A stretch of 64,000 nt of DNA from Pieris napi (GCF_905475465.1 NC_062245.1:9982001-10046000), one strand, 5' to 3'; shown: positions 32,990 to 44,462, numbered from the stretch's first letter. The notes: a model not told the origin generated them from the sequence alone. A program made the numbers and translations.

Positions 32990-34382
32990 TGTGTGCGTGT
33001 ACTAGGTGTAGGTACACACGTAAGAAGTGAAACTTCTTTATGACCTTATTTTTCGAAAAATGATCTACGCAACTTTATGCAACTACTATATGCAACTTTA
33101 CAGAAATTGGTTAAATAAAGTTAAATTAGGTAAAGTTTAACAAAAGGCTTTTATTATCATAGACATGAATACAAATACAATTATTTCATTTTAACTTATT
33201 ACTGTACTACCTACTATGTAGTACTAAGATTATTACAGAATTTCATTAATTGTAATAGAATTATTAGTATTACTATCATTGTTATCGTTATTATATATTT
33301 TTGTTACTAATAGCTTCGAATCTCTTCTGATCAACCGTGGTAGGGACATGAAAAAGATGGCGCATAACCGAAAAATGTGACAAATGTGTGTAAATTTGTT
33401 TCCAACGCCGATAAAGAAGTTTGACTTCAAAAAGCAACATGGCGCGTAACCTGCTACAAAATTTCTCCCATACGTCGATAAAGAAGTTTCACTTCAAAAG
33501 ATGGCGCGTAACGGAAAAATGTGACGCGTAACGAAAAAAATGTTACACTAAATTTTTTTCCAACCCCGATAAAGAAGTTTCACTTCAAAAAGTCACTCTC
33601 ACGAAATTTTACTTAAGCATAAAACATTATGGTAATCACCACTGGTTCATTGTATAACCTTTAAAACAATTTTTCGACTGCGTATAAATTTTTGGAACTC
33701 AGAGGTCATTATTCTACGTGCTATAAAAGAAAATACATTTAACACAATAAATAAGAACGTAAAAAGAAACTTTACAGCATTGTACTGTAGTCTGAGGAGT
33801 TCTCGAGACTTCACAAACGACGTACGACTAGAACTTTATCTGACAAGTATAAATTGTAAAAGTAAATAAGTATGATCTTAATGAAAGAATATGAATTTAT
33901 TAAATTATATATATAATACTTAATTAAAGCGAGCGGTCTCGACGGTGTTCCAATTTTAAAAATTGTTATTATAGGCGTAGATCGACTTAGTGAATTATGA
34001 CAGATTTAAATTGATAGTACGCGATTTAGTTACAAAAAAACGACGGGTTGCACTCCGGGAGTGCCGGCAGAAGTGAAAACTTGAATATTAACGTTGTGCA
34101 TTTTTGATATTTTGGAATGGTTAGGGAATAATTTTGCACGAATTGCATTAATTATCAGTATAGAACTACTATAATTTATATCGTAGAATACAATATTTAT
34201 TTATTGCGATATCCTACAGAAACATGACATTTATATTACATTAAATACGCCGCGTCAGCTGTCTACTCTCCATCAGTCTTACGAATTTTCGATCAGGTCA
34301 CGTCTCCTGACGCGAGTTTAATTTTTTTTACCCATTCCAAAAAAAGTGTACAACGCCGCTAAAGAATTTTTTACTTCAAAAA
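32990..34382 (+). mobile_element. Non-autonomous relative of the 8058 transposon
   Basis: The left end at about 32990 is GTGTGCGTGTACTAGG, then GTACACACGTAAGAAGTGAA and ACTTCTTTAT, like the left end at 8058. Right-end-type motifs (GATAAAGAAGTTTSACTTCA) occur at 33409, 33477 and 33568, and a diverged one (GCTAAAGAATTTTTTACTTC) closes the unit at about 34382. The interior is AT-rich with no credible ORF and no Myb/SANT exon. The true right boundary could be any of the four motif copies. The outermost is chosen because the sequence before it (CCATTCCAAAAAAAGTG, CAACGCCGC) parallels that before the others. Confidence 0.55.
33409..33591 (+). repeat. Three spaced copies of the transposon right-end motif
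   Basis: GATAAAGAAGTTTGACTTCA, GATAAAGAAGTTTCACTTCA and again GATAAAGAAGTTTCACTTCA begin at about 33409, 33477 and 33568. They are separated by related ATGGCGCGTAAC-containing spacers of about 45-70 bases. This looks like an amplified subterminal binding site. Confidence 0.6.
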
Positions 34383-34524
34383 CCTATTTGATACTGTTGA
34401 AGTCATAAAATCCATTGCAATATAAATAAATATCAATGTAAATAAAAACAAATGCGAGTCTGAAAATGGTTCTAAAACTAAAACGTGTTTCAACAAAAAA
34501 ATGTACATCCTCATATACCCTTTA

Positions 34525-35150
34525 TAGACCAGTCAGTCAAGACAATTAATTCATAATAATTCCAAAAGTTTTCAAATTTTGATGTAAGGTCGGGAGTGGT
34601 ATTAAAACAAACTATAAAATTTTGCAACCTGCTCTGCGGTCCGGAACATTGTTAAAAATAAGTTTTGGTCGTGAAAAAAAATCCAAAAGTTCTGCAAACT
34701 TGGGGAAGTTTTCGATACAATATTTCATATCACGTATAAAATTTGCAACCAACCTAAGTGTACGGAACATTTTTTGTTATTAAAAATTAATGTTTTTCTT
34801 TATTAAACTGAAGGAAAACGTTCCAAAAGTTCTGCAAATTTGACAGATATATCGAAAATAAAATAAATAACAAAAAATGTTCCGTACACTTAGGTTGGTT
34901 GCAAATTTTATACGTGATATGAAATATTATATCGAAAACTTCCCCAAGTTTGCAGAACTTTTGGAATTTTTTTCACGACCATACAGCAAAAATTAATTTA
35001 ATTGCAATTTTAACAATGTTCCGGACTGCGGACAAGGTTGCAAAATGAGATTTATTGTCGTCCCAAGGTACCATTCACTTGACCGAAGTTTGAAAACTTT
35101 TGGAATTATTATCAAATTTTCGATTTCGAATGTCTATAATGACTGGCCTA
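34525..35150. mobile_element. Long inverted-repeat element, about 260-bp arms
   Basis: The left arm (34525 to about 34780) and right arm (about 34867-35150) are inverted copies. Examples: GTCCGGAACATTGTTAAAA, CTTGGGGAAGTTTTCGATA and AACCTAAGTGTACGGAACAT each recur as complement. The ends are TAGACCAGTCA and the complement of TAGGCCAGTCA, close to the TAGACCAGTGC end of 50210-51647. The spacer is about 85 bases. No plausible ORF; the ORF starting at 35045 crosses the right boundary by chance. Confidence 0.75.
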
Positions 35151-35667
35151 TTAGTAGAATCAACTTGACCTATGACCAGTTAATTGAGAATCGAAATAGT
35201 TACTATAAATTCAAAATAACTGAGTGTGGAACTTGTAAAGGCGATTGTAGTGGGGACCTTTGTACGAATGATATATGGCTACTAAATCTCGAAACACAAT
35301 AAGTATTGGCAAGCTGACAGGTTCCCGTAACAGCCTAATTAACATACGCAGTTCCTTTACTTTTAGGTTTATCGATAACGGGTCATAGCTCTATACAAAT
35401 ACCCTTAGTTTATCACTTCTGTATAGGGTTACTATTTTGGTTTGTAAAATGGGAGGGCTGGTGACCTGCTACCATTTAAAAAGTAGCCATTAGCTGTTCA
35501 CTTTATTATGAAGACTTGTGAAGAACCAAATAATAATTTAAATTTAAATAAATCTTGATATAGCACACAGTAGTAGAAGTAGTTTTTAAGTAACAACGGA
35601 ATGTTGTGTACCTGGGCCACGTGATGCACCATGACCGCTACCACCTCCTTTAATTAATTATAATGGA
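35151..35667. other. Intergenic DNA, nothing recognised
   Basis: AT-rich, no supported feature. Confidence 0.5.
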
Positions 35668-35860
35668 TAAAGTCAAGTCAAAATCAATTATTCATTTATG
35701 AACGTGAATAAAGAAAAACATATTAAATTCTAAATGCTTCTAATTTTAAATGTACTGCATTCTCAAATCAAGGGCGTAGAACGGACGAGAAGAACTGGCA
35801 CTAAAGCCTCCGCTACTTTTTTTAATCGCCAAGTTTTTACTTTTACACAATGTAGTGCTG
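35668..35860 (-). repeat. LINE 3' tail family B
   Basis: Diverged minus copy: TCATTTATGAACGTGAATAA, CAAATCAAGGGCGTAGAACG, GAAGAACTGGCAC and CCGCTACTTTTTTTAATCGC in the order seen at 28545-28720. Confidence 0.6.
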
Positions 35861-36589
35861 CAACCTTTACACCATGTTCCATATGATATCAAATAGGTAA
35901 AATCAAGGATAAACTGCGTGTTGGTCAGAAGGAAAAAATCATGGTTACGTAACGTTAGGTAGTGGACGGGTATTGCAACTGGTGATGAGTTGCTGCCTCT
36001 GGCAGACACGCTTCACGAGATTGACTGCCAACCTCCAGCAACAAAAGAAGAGGTTTTTAGAAACGTGAGATAAAACGCAAATTATTTACATATACTTTTC
36101 ACTTTCAACTTTTCATTCGGTTAAGTTAAGGCTGACAAGCAAGCAATAGCAATATCACAGCAATATCATGGATCGACCTTCATTTCTAAATCTTTTTAGG
36201 CGATTTATTATTTACAATTTAATTTATTCATATTTTATAAGTGAACACGAGCTTTTCAATACAATAGAGTATTTTCAGAGATTTTTTCTGAGAATTTATC
36301 GTAATGAAATTGGATTTTAAGATTGGAACTCAACCCAGCGTTACTACTTTGACTCCCACACGTTCTTTTTACATACATCGAAAATCTATAAAATATGACT
36401 GATAACGCGGCCTGCTAGACATTTCAAGTGTTCATTTTTACTTTATTACCTATAAAGTTAAGAGTTGCTTTTATTATTCATTTTATTGTATTTCGTTATA
36501 TCCCTTTTCTTTTAAAGCTATTTTTGTCTGAGCGGTCTGGAGTCTAATTTTTATTACAAATTTTTTGATAGAAATCTAGTAATTTTATT
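35861..36589. other. Intergenic DNA, nothing recognised
   Basis: AT-rich. The minus ORF overlapping 35746-36009 is a read-through of the repeat. Confidence 0.45.
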
Positions 36590-36690
36590 TATTTATTTAC
36601 ACTCCGTTGCAAGAAATACATTACAAGCAAGGCTTGAAGCTTTCGAGCGATGTCTTCCAGGCAACCACATCTGCCTCCTCCTCTGCTTCT
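36590..36690 (-). repeat. LINE 3' UTR family fragment
   Basis: TTTCGAGCGATGTCTTCCAG then GCAACCACATCTGCC is the inverted form of the GGTTGCCTGGAAGAGATCGC tract at 540-675 and 16985. Confidence 0.5.
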
Positions 36691-36726
36691 CTTTTTTGTT
36701 TTAAATTTTGAATAAAATAAAAATAA

Positions 36727-37118
36727 ATCAGTGGCGCTACAACCTTTTCAGGTCTGGGCCTCAGATTTCTGTACGTGTTTCATCATCAATCTAATAGACA
36801 AGTAGGTAGTAATACCTGTTTCATCATCAATCTAATAGACAAGTATTTACAATTAATTTAACTTCTTTCTGACAATTCATAAGTGTACTTGTTTACCTAC
36901 ATGAATAAAGATATTTAGAGTTTTAGTTTGAGGTACAGCCTCCTATGCCTGACACACGCCGTCGACTTTTTTTTGGTCTAAGGCAAGCCGGTTCACGATA
37001 TTTTCCTTCACCGTTCGGGAATATTAAATGCGCATATACAAAGAAAATCCATTGGTGCACAGCCGGGCATCAAACAGGGATGAGAGTCGCACGCTGAAGC
37101 CACTAGGCCAACACTGCT
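36727..37118 (-). mobile_element. SINE family A with internal duplication and insertion
   Basis: Minus-orientation SINE from AGCAGTGTTGGCCTAGTGGC (37118 downward) to GGTTGTAGCGCCACTGATTT (36727). Inside it the tract TTTCATCATCAATCTAATAG followed by ACAAGTA is present twice, and a piece of LINE tail B (36844-36935) separates the second copy from the rest of the SINE. The box B region is mutated (GGGCATCAAACAG on the plus strand). Confidence 0.7.
36844..36935 (+). repeat. LINE tail family B piece nested in a SINE
   Basis: TTTACAATTAATTTAACTTC, TTCATAAGTGTACTTGTTTA and ATGAATAAAGATATTTAGAG match the 3' end of family B at 47640-47735. Confidence 0.65.
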
Positions 37119-38414
37119 CATTTAATAATTTTTATTTTATACCATACCATGCCATACCATGTACCATAGAGATGAACCTAGTCTTGTCACCAACAAGGCA
37201 GGGTTCCCTTAGGTGGAAAATAGCGTGCGAAGAATTTTGTAACATCCACATTTATTATTATAAATAAAAAAATGTATATATGTAATAATTATTTGTGGTA
37301 CGTTTGACTTCACGTACGTAAGCACTTGCTTACGTTTATCATTTCCGTTGCGACACAACTCTTCAACAAAACCTATTCGTATCGAAGAATACAAGCCATC
37401 ATGGCTAACGAAAAGGTAACCCTTTTAGTTCGGTGAGCCTTTATTATTATTAAACTGTTAGCGGTTCCCTAGTTAATTTACCGTTACCCACGTTGTTAAC
37501 GGGTCAATAGATAATTGACCCAAGGAAACCTTTATCCGTTTTTTTTATTCATTAGATAAGATTAAGTAAGTTAAATACAGTAGACTTGTCTATATTAGTG
37601 GAGCTTCTTGGATAGTGACTTGTTTGAGACTAAGGGTTTGTTTCACAATGTATGGATAAAGTACCAAATAGCTATGCAATACATAAATTATTTGTAAGAT
37701 AAATTGTGCTATTTGACACTTCATCGGACTCATAACTTATAATGGACTTTATGTGACGAATAGCGCTATCTGACAGTCTTGAAACGCAACAATAGTGTTT
37801 ATCCTACCAATAAGTAATAAATAGCTAATTTGGAACTTATGTAGAACTTATCCGTACATTGTGAAACAGACCCTAATTAATTTTAATTCTCTATAAATTT
37901 CTTTGACGGATATGGGTTTCATATCACGATTTTACATTTGTTTTGTATTCAAAACGATAAACGTTTTGCATGCTTTACAACAAATATAATAATAATTATT
38001 AAGCCTTATTTATATCTAGAATCATTCATCCATATTTGCAAAAGTTACACACACTCAAAATTTTATATTTTTTTTTGTCAAGGACCTTGAATTATTTTGG
38101 CAACAAATATGTCATATATCATATAATAATAATCTAGAGGCAGTCCAATTATTTTTGTACTGACTGTATTTGTTTCTTTAATCATTCTTATAATTAAGTA
38201 GGGGTACAAAAATTACCCTATATCATTGCCCGCAAAAATTATTTTTTGGGTTTAAGACGTCCTCTTCAGGCTTTCACTGTGGAAGCAAAGGGTAATTGTA
38301 CAATTGGAATAAAATATGATTGTTGCTCATCTGGAATTCGAACGCAGGATTCGATCGGGTTGAAAGTCTTTGAGTTGAAACCCTTTTAATACAGTAAAGG
38401 GTTTTCTAGAAGTG
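37119..38414. other. Intergenic DNA, nothing recognised
   Basis: Starts with a short CCATACCATGCC tandem (about 37140-37165). The rest is AT-rich without a supported feature. Confidence 0.45.
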
Positions 38415-38535
38415 TAATTATATAAAAGTCAAAAATCATTTAATCATATAGGTAACACAATGTACACTTATGAACGACAAATAAAGAAATGTATATGAAA
38501 TTCTTCTAACTTTACATTTAGTGCCAGTTCTCAGA
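38415..38535 (-). repeat. LINE tail family B fragment
   Basis: ATATAGGTAACACAATGTAC, ACTTATGAACGAC and TTTACATTTAGTGCCAGTTC in the same order as 28545-28660. Confidence 0.55.
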
Positions 38536-38920
38536 TATATATAAATAGTTTGGATAAACACATTTTATATAAACCATAAAAGTCATTCGCTTGAAAAGTA
38601 AGGACACAGTCGTTAACTCACACATTACACATTGAAAGTGTATTCTGTACAATTTGTTTGCACGCCAAGAAAATTTAACTAAGACTAAAGCAAATATTCT
38701 TAACTCATCCAAAGGTTTGAATAAACATTCATTATTACACTCGCTGTTGTTATTATTGTTTAGATATTAAATTAATACTGTATTTGTTTTCAGTCTAAAT
38801 GTCAAGAAAGGGCAAAAATATTGAAATTCAATAAAATTATCTATATTTATTTTATGAAAGCTTGCCAACTGTCTACACAATTAACAAATAAATATGGTGG
38901 CGCGTGGCATATACCGTTCA
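38536..38920. other. Intergenic DNA, nothing recognised
   Basis: AT-rich, no supported feature. Confidence 0.5.
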
Positions 38921-39115
38921 ACCAATCAGCGCGCGAGGTGCGATCCGTTTCACAATTTGACGGTTTCACTTCGATAGATTACAATCTACCGAATAATAAT
39001 ACGTTAAATTGTAAGCACTGCGTTGAGGTTCACAATCTTTCGACAGTTCACAATTTCGCAAGATAGATTACAATCTAACGGTGTTTACAATTTTACGGTG
39101 ACATATTATATAAAC
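38921..39115. repeat. Array of seven TTGTAA/TTGTGA-type motifs
   Basis: Across about 165 bases the units CACAATTTGACGG, AGATTACAATCTACCG, AAATTGTAAGC, TTCACAATCTTTCG, TTCACAATTTCGC, AGATTACAATCTAACGG and TTACAATTTTACGG occur in both orientations. Two are the perfect palindrome AGATTACAATCT. It resembles the subterminal repeats of a DNA transposon. Element borders are not visible. Confidence 0.5.
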
Positions 39116-39535
39116 TTTAATGTCTTGCAAATTGTCATGCCTAAGGTACCAGACTCATATAGACAAAAATAACGTTAATAACAAAGAATAAAATAAAAAA
39201 CAATGGTGTACAAAAGTTACAATGCAATAGGAGTGACTGAGAATTTTTTAATTACTTGTTATCAAAGGAATTAAAAAAAAACGCGAACGAAAACTATGAA
39301 AAAAGACTCACTATGTACAGGAATTCTTTATTAATAAACTAATTTAAATAAGCTTGCATTTAACAAAGCAAAGGCGATTAATGCAAATACTAGATTTTTT
39401 AACTCCGACAATACAGCGAAATTAGTTCGTGGCACAGTAGGGAATAAAGAACATCAATGCATAATTCTTTATTTCTGGTTTACAGTGAACACTAATCGAA
39501 TTTCTGCTTTAGAAATATATTTCTTCTTTATATTA
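39116..39535. other. Intergenic DNA, nothing recognised
   Basis: AT-rich, no supported feature. Confidence 0.5.
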
Positions 39536-39720
39536 CTATTACAGCCCTGCGATTCTGTAACTCACTTCACGAACTCACACAGCGGTTTTCGCATCGGCAG
39601 TCGCTCTCAAATCAGTCGTGAAGCAGTCATTTTATGATTTGGCATTTAAGAGCGACCGCCGATGCGAAAACCGCTGCGTGAGTTCGTGAAGTGAGTTACA
39701 GAATCGCAGGGCTGCTATTA
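39536..39720. mobile_element. 173-bp foldback MITE with 6-bp target duplication
   Basis: The element is 39542-39714. It begins CAGCCCTGCGATTCTGTAAC and ends with the exact complement. The arms are about 66 bases with two mismatches, around a loop of about 40 bases. It is flanked by direct repeats CTATTA at 39536-39541 and 39715-39720. Non-coding. A deleted relative is at 17920-18018. Confidence 0.85.
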
Positions 39721-40360
39721 GATCGATTAAATACAATGGCACATGGTACACATATAGGCGTGATAATGTTTGGATGTTTATTATTTATATTTTATTTATA
39801 TATATGGCGGAGTAAGACTAAGAACTAGGCCCCATAGTCTAGTCGACAAGTTGAAAATGGAACAAAATAGAGATACTGCTCTTAAAATTATGTGCGATAG
39901 CTCATTGGATCCGGAATGACGTCTAGAAAAATGTGCTAAAAGCGTGTATTAGCACATAAAAAATTGCAAAAGTTATAGACAATTAAAGATGAAAAAAAAA
40001 TGACATTTAGTTTTTTGCCAATATTTAATAAACTATTAATATTTAAGAAATTTCAAACAAAGTATACAACCAAGCACGACCTGAATTTTGACAAAAACAG
40101 ACCTTGCTGACGTCAAAAGTTATTTTATATGCATCAGCCATTTAATTTCGACATTAAAGTGGTCTGCTTTTTAAAGGCTTCTGCTTGGTACGACCGCTCA
40201 ACCTGTTTCGTGACATTTCGTGTACTCGATCCGCGATGAAACCAGAATAGACTACAGAGTCAAACAGCAGTCGTAGAAACTAGTGTCAAATAATTACTTT
40301 AATATTTATTGGTTTTTAATTTTAATAGGATTAAAGTTACGATTGTATTACTTTTGGATC
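39721..40360. other. Intergenic DNA, nothing recognised
   Basis: AT-rich. A GGCCCCATAGTCTAGTCGA tract at about 39825 hints at a tRNA-like scrap but lacks box B. Confidence 0.4.
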
Positions 40361-40788
40361 ATCGTTAATATATTATAGATCTAGCAACATTGTCAAATCA
40401 ATCAAACAGGGGGCCTCATAGCCTAGCGGTCTTATTAAGTGGCAGCTAGGTGAGGGATACCGGGTTCGATTCCCGGTCAAGGGCAAGTTTTAATTTAATT
40501 TAAATTTGTTCTCGGCCTTTGGGAGGGTTGTGTGGTACCGGGCGAGTGCTTAAACCGTACATGGAGGACACGGTTGAATTTCTAAAGACAAGCACGAATT
40601 ATAAAAAAAAATCCTATACTTGACGCTGGCTAATGCACAAATCGTGCCTGAGCCATAAAAAAAAACTTTGTTGTTATTAAATTATAATGACAATGACAGT
40701 TGACACTAACGTAGCCAGCGTCATATTACTATAGACTATAAATAGTCGTTAATTTATAGATCTAGCAACTTTAACAAATCAAACCAAC
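40361..40788. repeat. Direct repeats flanking SINE family B
   Basis: ATTATAGATCTAGCAAC plus about 18 more related bases at 40372-40407 recurs at 40752-40788 (AATTTATAGATCTAGCAACT...), both preceded by TCGTTAAT. They are about 380 bases apart and longer and less perfect than a normal target duplication. Confidence 0.5.
40409..40665 (+). mobile_element. tRNA-derived SINE, family B
   Basis: The tRNA-like head GGGGGCCTCATAGCCTAGCG ... GGTTCGATTCCCGGTCAAGG (40409-40485) is followed by a tRNA-unrelated body (TCGGCCTTTGGGAGGG, GTACATGGAGGACACGG, CAAATCGTGCCTGAGCC) and an A run at about 40657-40665. The head lacks a paired acceptor stem, so it is not a tRNA gene. Confidence 0.7.
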
Positions 40789-41639
40789 TAGTATTAACGG
40801 TTTTGAACTAATTTAACTTTGATGTTATTAAATTTAATGCTCTGAATAGATCAAAGGTTTTGCTACAATTAAAACTTCACCAATAATTTTGTGACTTCTA
40901 ATCTAGTAAAGTTAGCTATTCCAATTGATTTTACATTCATGTTTGATAGTTGTCAGTTGATTAGAACATTTTCAGAAACTAGGTGTTTAATGGTGAATTC
41001 ACCTTTGCACACATACTTTTGTATTATAATATATTTCGCGTTGATGGAGTCTTAAAGATGCCAACGTAGGGAAATCCGTCTGGACAGATTATTTTAAATA
41101 TTTGGCTTAATCAGAAATATTTATGATTAAGCCATTTTCATTAGAATTGTCAAAATGGTCCCAAATTGGAATATTGAAGACATTTAGCTTAGTTCCTAAT
41201 GAAGCAATGTAGGAATAAAATATGATGTGTACTCACTACGAGTGGACTAATTTTAACATCTCATCTCAGCTCCAATAGGACAGTTAATTAAGTTGTACTG
41301 TAAAGTCATTAGATAAATGGAAACACAGACCCAGCTGTTTTACTATAACAAAAGATACCAGTTAAAAAGTCCATCTTCCCAACCAAAAAAGGAGTTTCGT
41401 AAACAGTTTCTTTTATTTTAACTGTGTAATTTATAACTGTTGTGCATTTGTGTATCTGTAAAATTTTCTTTTCACAATATGGGCTCTGCGTTGGCAAAAC
41501 CCTTGGTTAATTTTTTATTTGATAAGTGAATACATACATGAATACATCGTGTAATGAAAGTTCATGTAATCTGGCTAGATAATTTTGATAAAGAATACAT
41601 TCAATTTGACATATCTAATCCTATATTTAAATAAGATTA
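40789..41639. other. Intergenic DNA, nothing recognised
   Basis: AT-rich, no supported feature. Confidence 0.5.
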
Positions 41640-41860
41640 TAATTATAATACAATGAAAACAATAACTAACATTAAAATATAATAACTAAAATATATTATT
41701 AAAAGGCGTCACTTTAGGCAAGGTTCGAAGATACTGGCAGCGTTCCCCCTTTGAATCGCTAGACTAATTCTTTATCCGAGGTAGCTGCCAGCTCTTCGGT
41801 CTCCTGTGATGTCGACTAACCTTTTTGATATTTCCTTAAAGAAAATAAATATAGTACATT
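41640..41860 (-). pseudogene. LINE ORF C-terminal remnant, same family as 4080-4470
   Basis: The minus strand reads FFKEISKRLVDITGDRRAGS, YLG, a stop, then RISLAIQRGNAASIF, and loses frame before the expected GTL. The AT-rich 3' side (41700 down to 41640) matches the 3' UTR at 4400-4470. Stop codon and frameshift show it is dead. Confidence 0.7.
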
Positions 41861-43564
41861 ATATATGAGTCAGTCACTTGTCTAACGTATTTACAATAGC
41901 AAATACAAAGTAGAAAATAAAATTGCGACGAAATGTGGCCACTCCCGAGTTAATGGGTTAGAAGTATCTTGCCATTACGCCACGATCCAAAGGGTACTCT
42001 GACAGGGATATTACTCCGATATTTCAGTTCAGCCGCAAAGAGATAGCAAAATACCAATATTCCTCTTATTAAACGATTTAAGTGCAATATTGAACTTCGA
42101 GTCATACAGTATTTGAGAGGCAATAACTATTATGAATCTATGTTGGGGATATCAATGCCTTCTTTTACTTTGGGTTACTTAAAATATCGATTATAAAAAA
42201 ATATAATAGGCATGCAAATTTCATATTAATTTTCATAATGTCATATAATAAGAATATTAATATAATGTCACAATAATAATAATAGAATTAAAAAAAAATT
42301 ATACAAATTAAAGTTACTTGTTTAATTACTTATTCCCCTAATGAGGATTATTGACCTGATAGGTGCTTAGCAACGCTTTTTTAAATCGACCAGCTCACTA
42401 CCGAATCAAGCTCTGAATATGTAGCGTTTGTCCCGTTGTATTCGCGAAGAATTCGAATGAGAGGTTGGGTTTTACAGAAGGAATTCGGAAGATTCTGTTG
42501 ATTTTGTACCTTGGGAATGTATTTGGCCTTTTAACAGTGTATAAGAAGAAAATGCCGAAAATCTATGAACGTACAGTGAGATTTCCTAAGGCGCTGATGG
42601 TACGGGAGCCTAAAAGAGAATCTTGTACTAAAGCAAGGTGGCACCTGAATGATCTTTGAATACTTTCGATGCGTTGCGAATAGATCGCTTATAAGGTATT
42701 CAATATGATGCTACCGTATTAAATATGACGTACCGTTTATTATTGTCTTTGGAGAAAAGGTTAGCGACCGTGCGAATATGGAAGAATATGCATTTGGTCG
42801 AGACTAAAATCAGCTTTGCCTTCATATAATATTTCTTGAGTAAAACTATTTCTAATATGGATTTATGATTCCTTAATAAATTTCGTGCTCTTATTAGTTC
42901 GGTTTTCCCAATTCCATTTCATTTCCCAATGGAATTTTAGAGCATTTACGCGCCAAAGTCAATTGAGGTACATAGTTATTAAATCAACACGCAATTATTG
43001 GAATCTAATGCTTTGATAAAGGGAAAATGTTATTGATAAAAATAAAGCCATTCATTGATTTAAAAACAGTGCTAATAATATATATTCAGACCCTTGAGTA
43101 CATCTTCTATTCAAGTGCGAAAAGTAGTTTAGTTTGTTTTGCCTTCACGCTTATTTTTCATATTTTTTGAACTTTCTACATATTAGAAAGTATTTTTTAA
43201 ATACTTCTTTAAACTTCTTTTCCTAAAATACCCTTCGTTATACTAAAATTTGATCGTCGCGTGAAGTTTTAAAATAAAACCTTCAGCAAAACGTGCTAAT
43301 GTGTTGAACACATCCCATGCATAAATCATGCCGCCTCTCACACTGTAAGAGCCTTAATGGTGGAAATTTTTAACGAATTTTCAAAACTTTTTCTACCATT
43401 ATTCGTCGTCATAAAAATATACTAATATCGGAAAAAAATTGAATTAAATTTTTTGCATACGAAAACTACATTCTTTTCAATAAATTATACGTTTCCCGAT
43501 TTACATATTTAAAAAACTACGAAAAGTAATAATAATTAAAAAATTATAAATATAAAACAACCAA
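41861..43564. other. Intergenic DNA, no recognised gene
   Basis: AT-rich. The 64-codon ORF at 42465-42659 is not recognisable and has no supporting context. Confidence 0.4.
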
Positions 43565-43680
43565 ATTTAAAAAGTTTGATCCCTGTACCGGTGTATCTTT
43601 AATGCTAGCAGCATTTCCTCGCTATATTGCTTATTCATTGAGCGAGGAAAGCAATAGCTATGGGGTCCCAAAAAAAATAA
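43565..43680 (+). repeat. Dispersed repeat family D
   Basis: TTTAAAAAGTTTGATCCCTG, GCAGCATTTCCTCGCTATAT and TTCATTGAGCGAGGAAAGCA. It recurs at 44463 (minus), 47310 and 62475. TTTCCTCGC and GCGAGGAAA can pair. Possibly a LINE 3' region; origin unknown. Confidence 0.55.
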
Positions 43681-44462
43681 AAAATAATAATATTTATATA
43701 ATAAAAATTATAGTTATTATAAATTATCCAGACGCTAGTCTAGGAGAATACCTAGTGTCTAACAGCTCTTCCTTGGTGCATTTATGCTAGTTTATCTTTA
43801 TCACAAAAGAAATCTAATATAATAACAAATTAAGTAAGACCGTTAGGCGAGTGTTTGTGAATACGTGTCTATGCTTAAAAATGTACCTATGAGACTTAGA
43901 GTCACACAGAGAGTTATACAAAGGTATGTTGTAAAGTTTCTGTATAATCAAATTCCAATTGTTATAACATAATTCTTGAGTATAAAGATCTCCAACTAAT
44001 AACTATAGAGTTGGACTATACCAGGGGTTGCGGAGATTTTATCATTTCGTGTGTTGACCATCTAGATAAGTATATTATTAAACTAGCTGCCCTGCTTAAT
44101 ATGTTTTAATTACTTAGCCTACCTTTATAGTAGCTACATACCAACATTTGAAACAATTTGCTTCACCATAGAGATTGTTCGCTTTTCAAGAATAAAACCC
44201 AAGTACTAAATAAAAGTAAACTTTACATTGATTTTTATATTTTTCAAAAGGCTTCTCTCCATAAAACCTCAGAGTTCAAGGAACAAACACAATAAAACTC
44301 GATTTGATCCAGCCGTCTTTGTTTTGGCTTAGCAATATATTTAACGATTCATTTTTAATTATAAATATTTTTTAGAAATTCTTTTATATATCACATTTTT
44401 ATTTTTGTATATAAATATACTTTTACATGTACTAAATGCTTATTTTGCCTTTCCTCCAACTT
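43681..44462. other. Intergenic DNA, nothing recognised
   Basis: AT-rich, no supported feature. Confidence 0.5.

Noticed and set aside
35045..35302. 85-codon ORF with several Cys near its end
   Set aside because: It starts inside the right arm of an inverted-repeat element and crosses the border; no known domain.
40409..40485. tRNA gene
   Set aside because: It has an A-box-like tract and a perfect box B, but no paired acceptor or anticodon stem, and a SINE body with an A tail follows.
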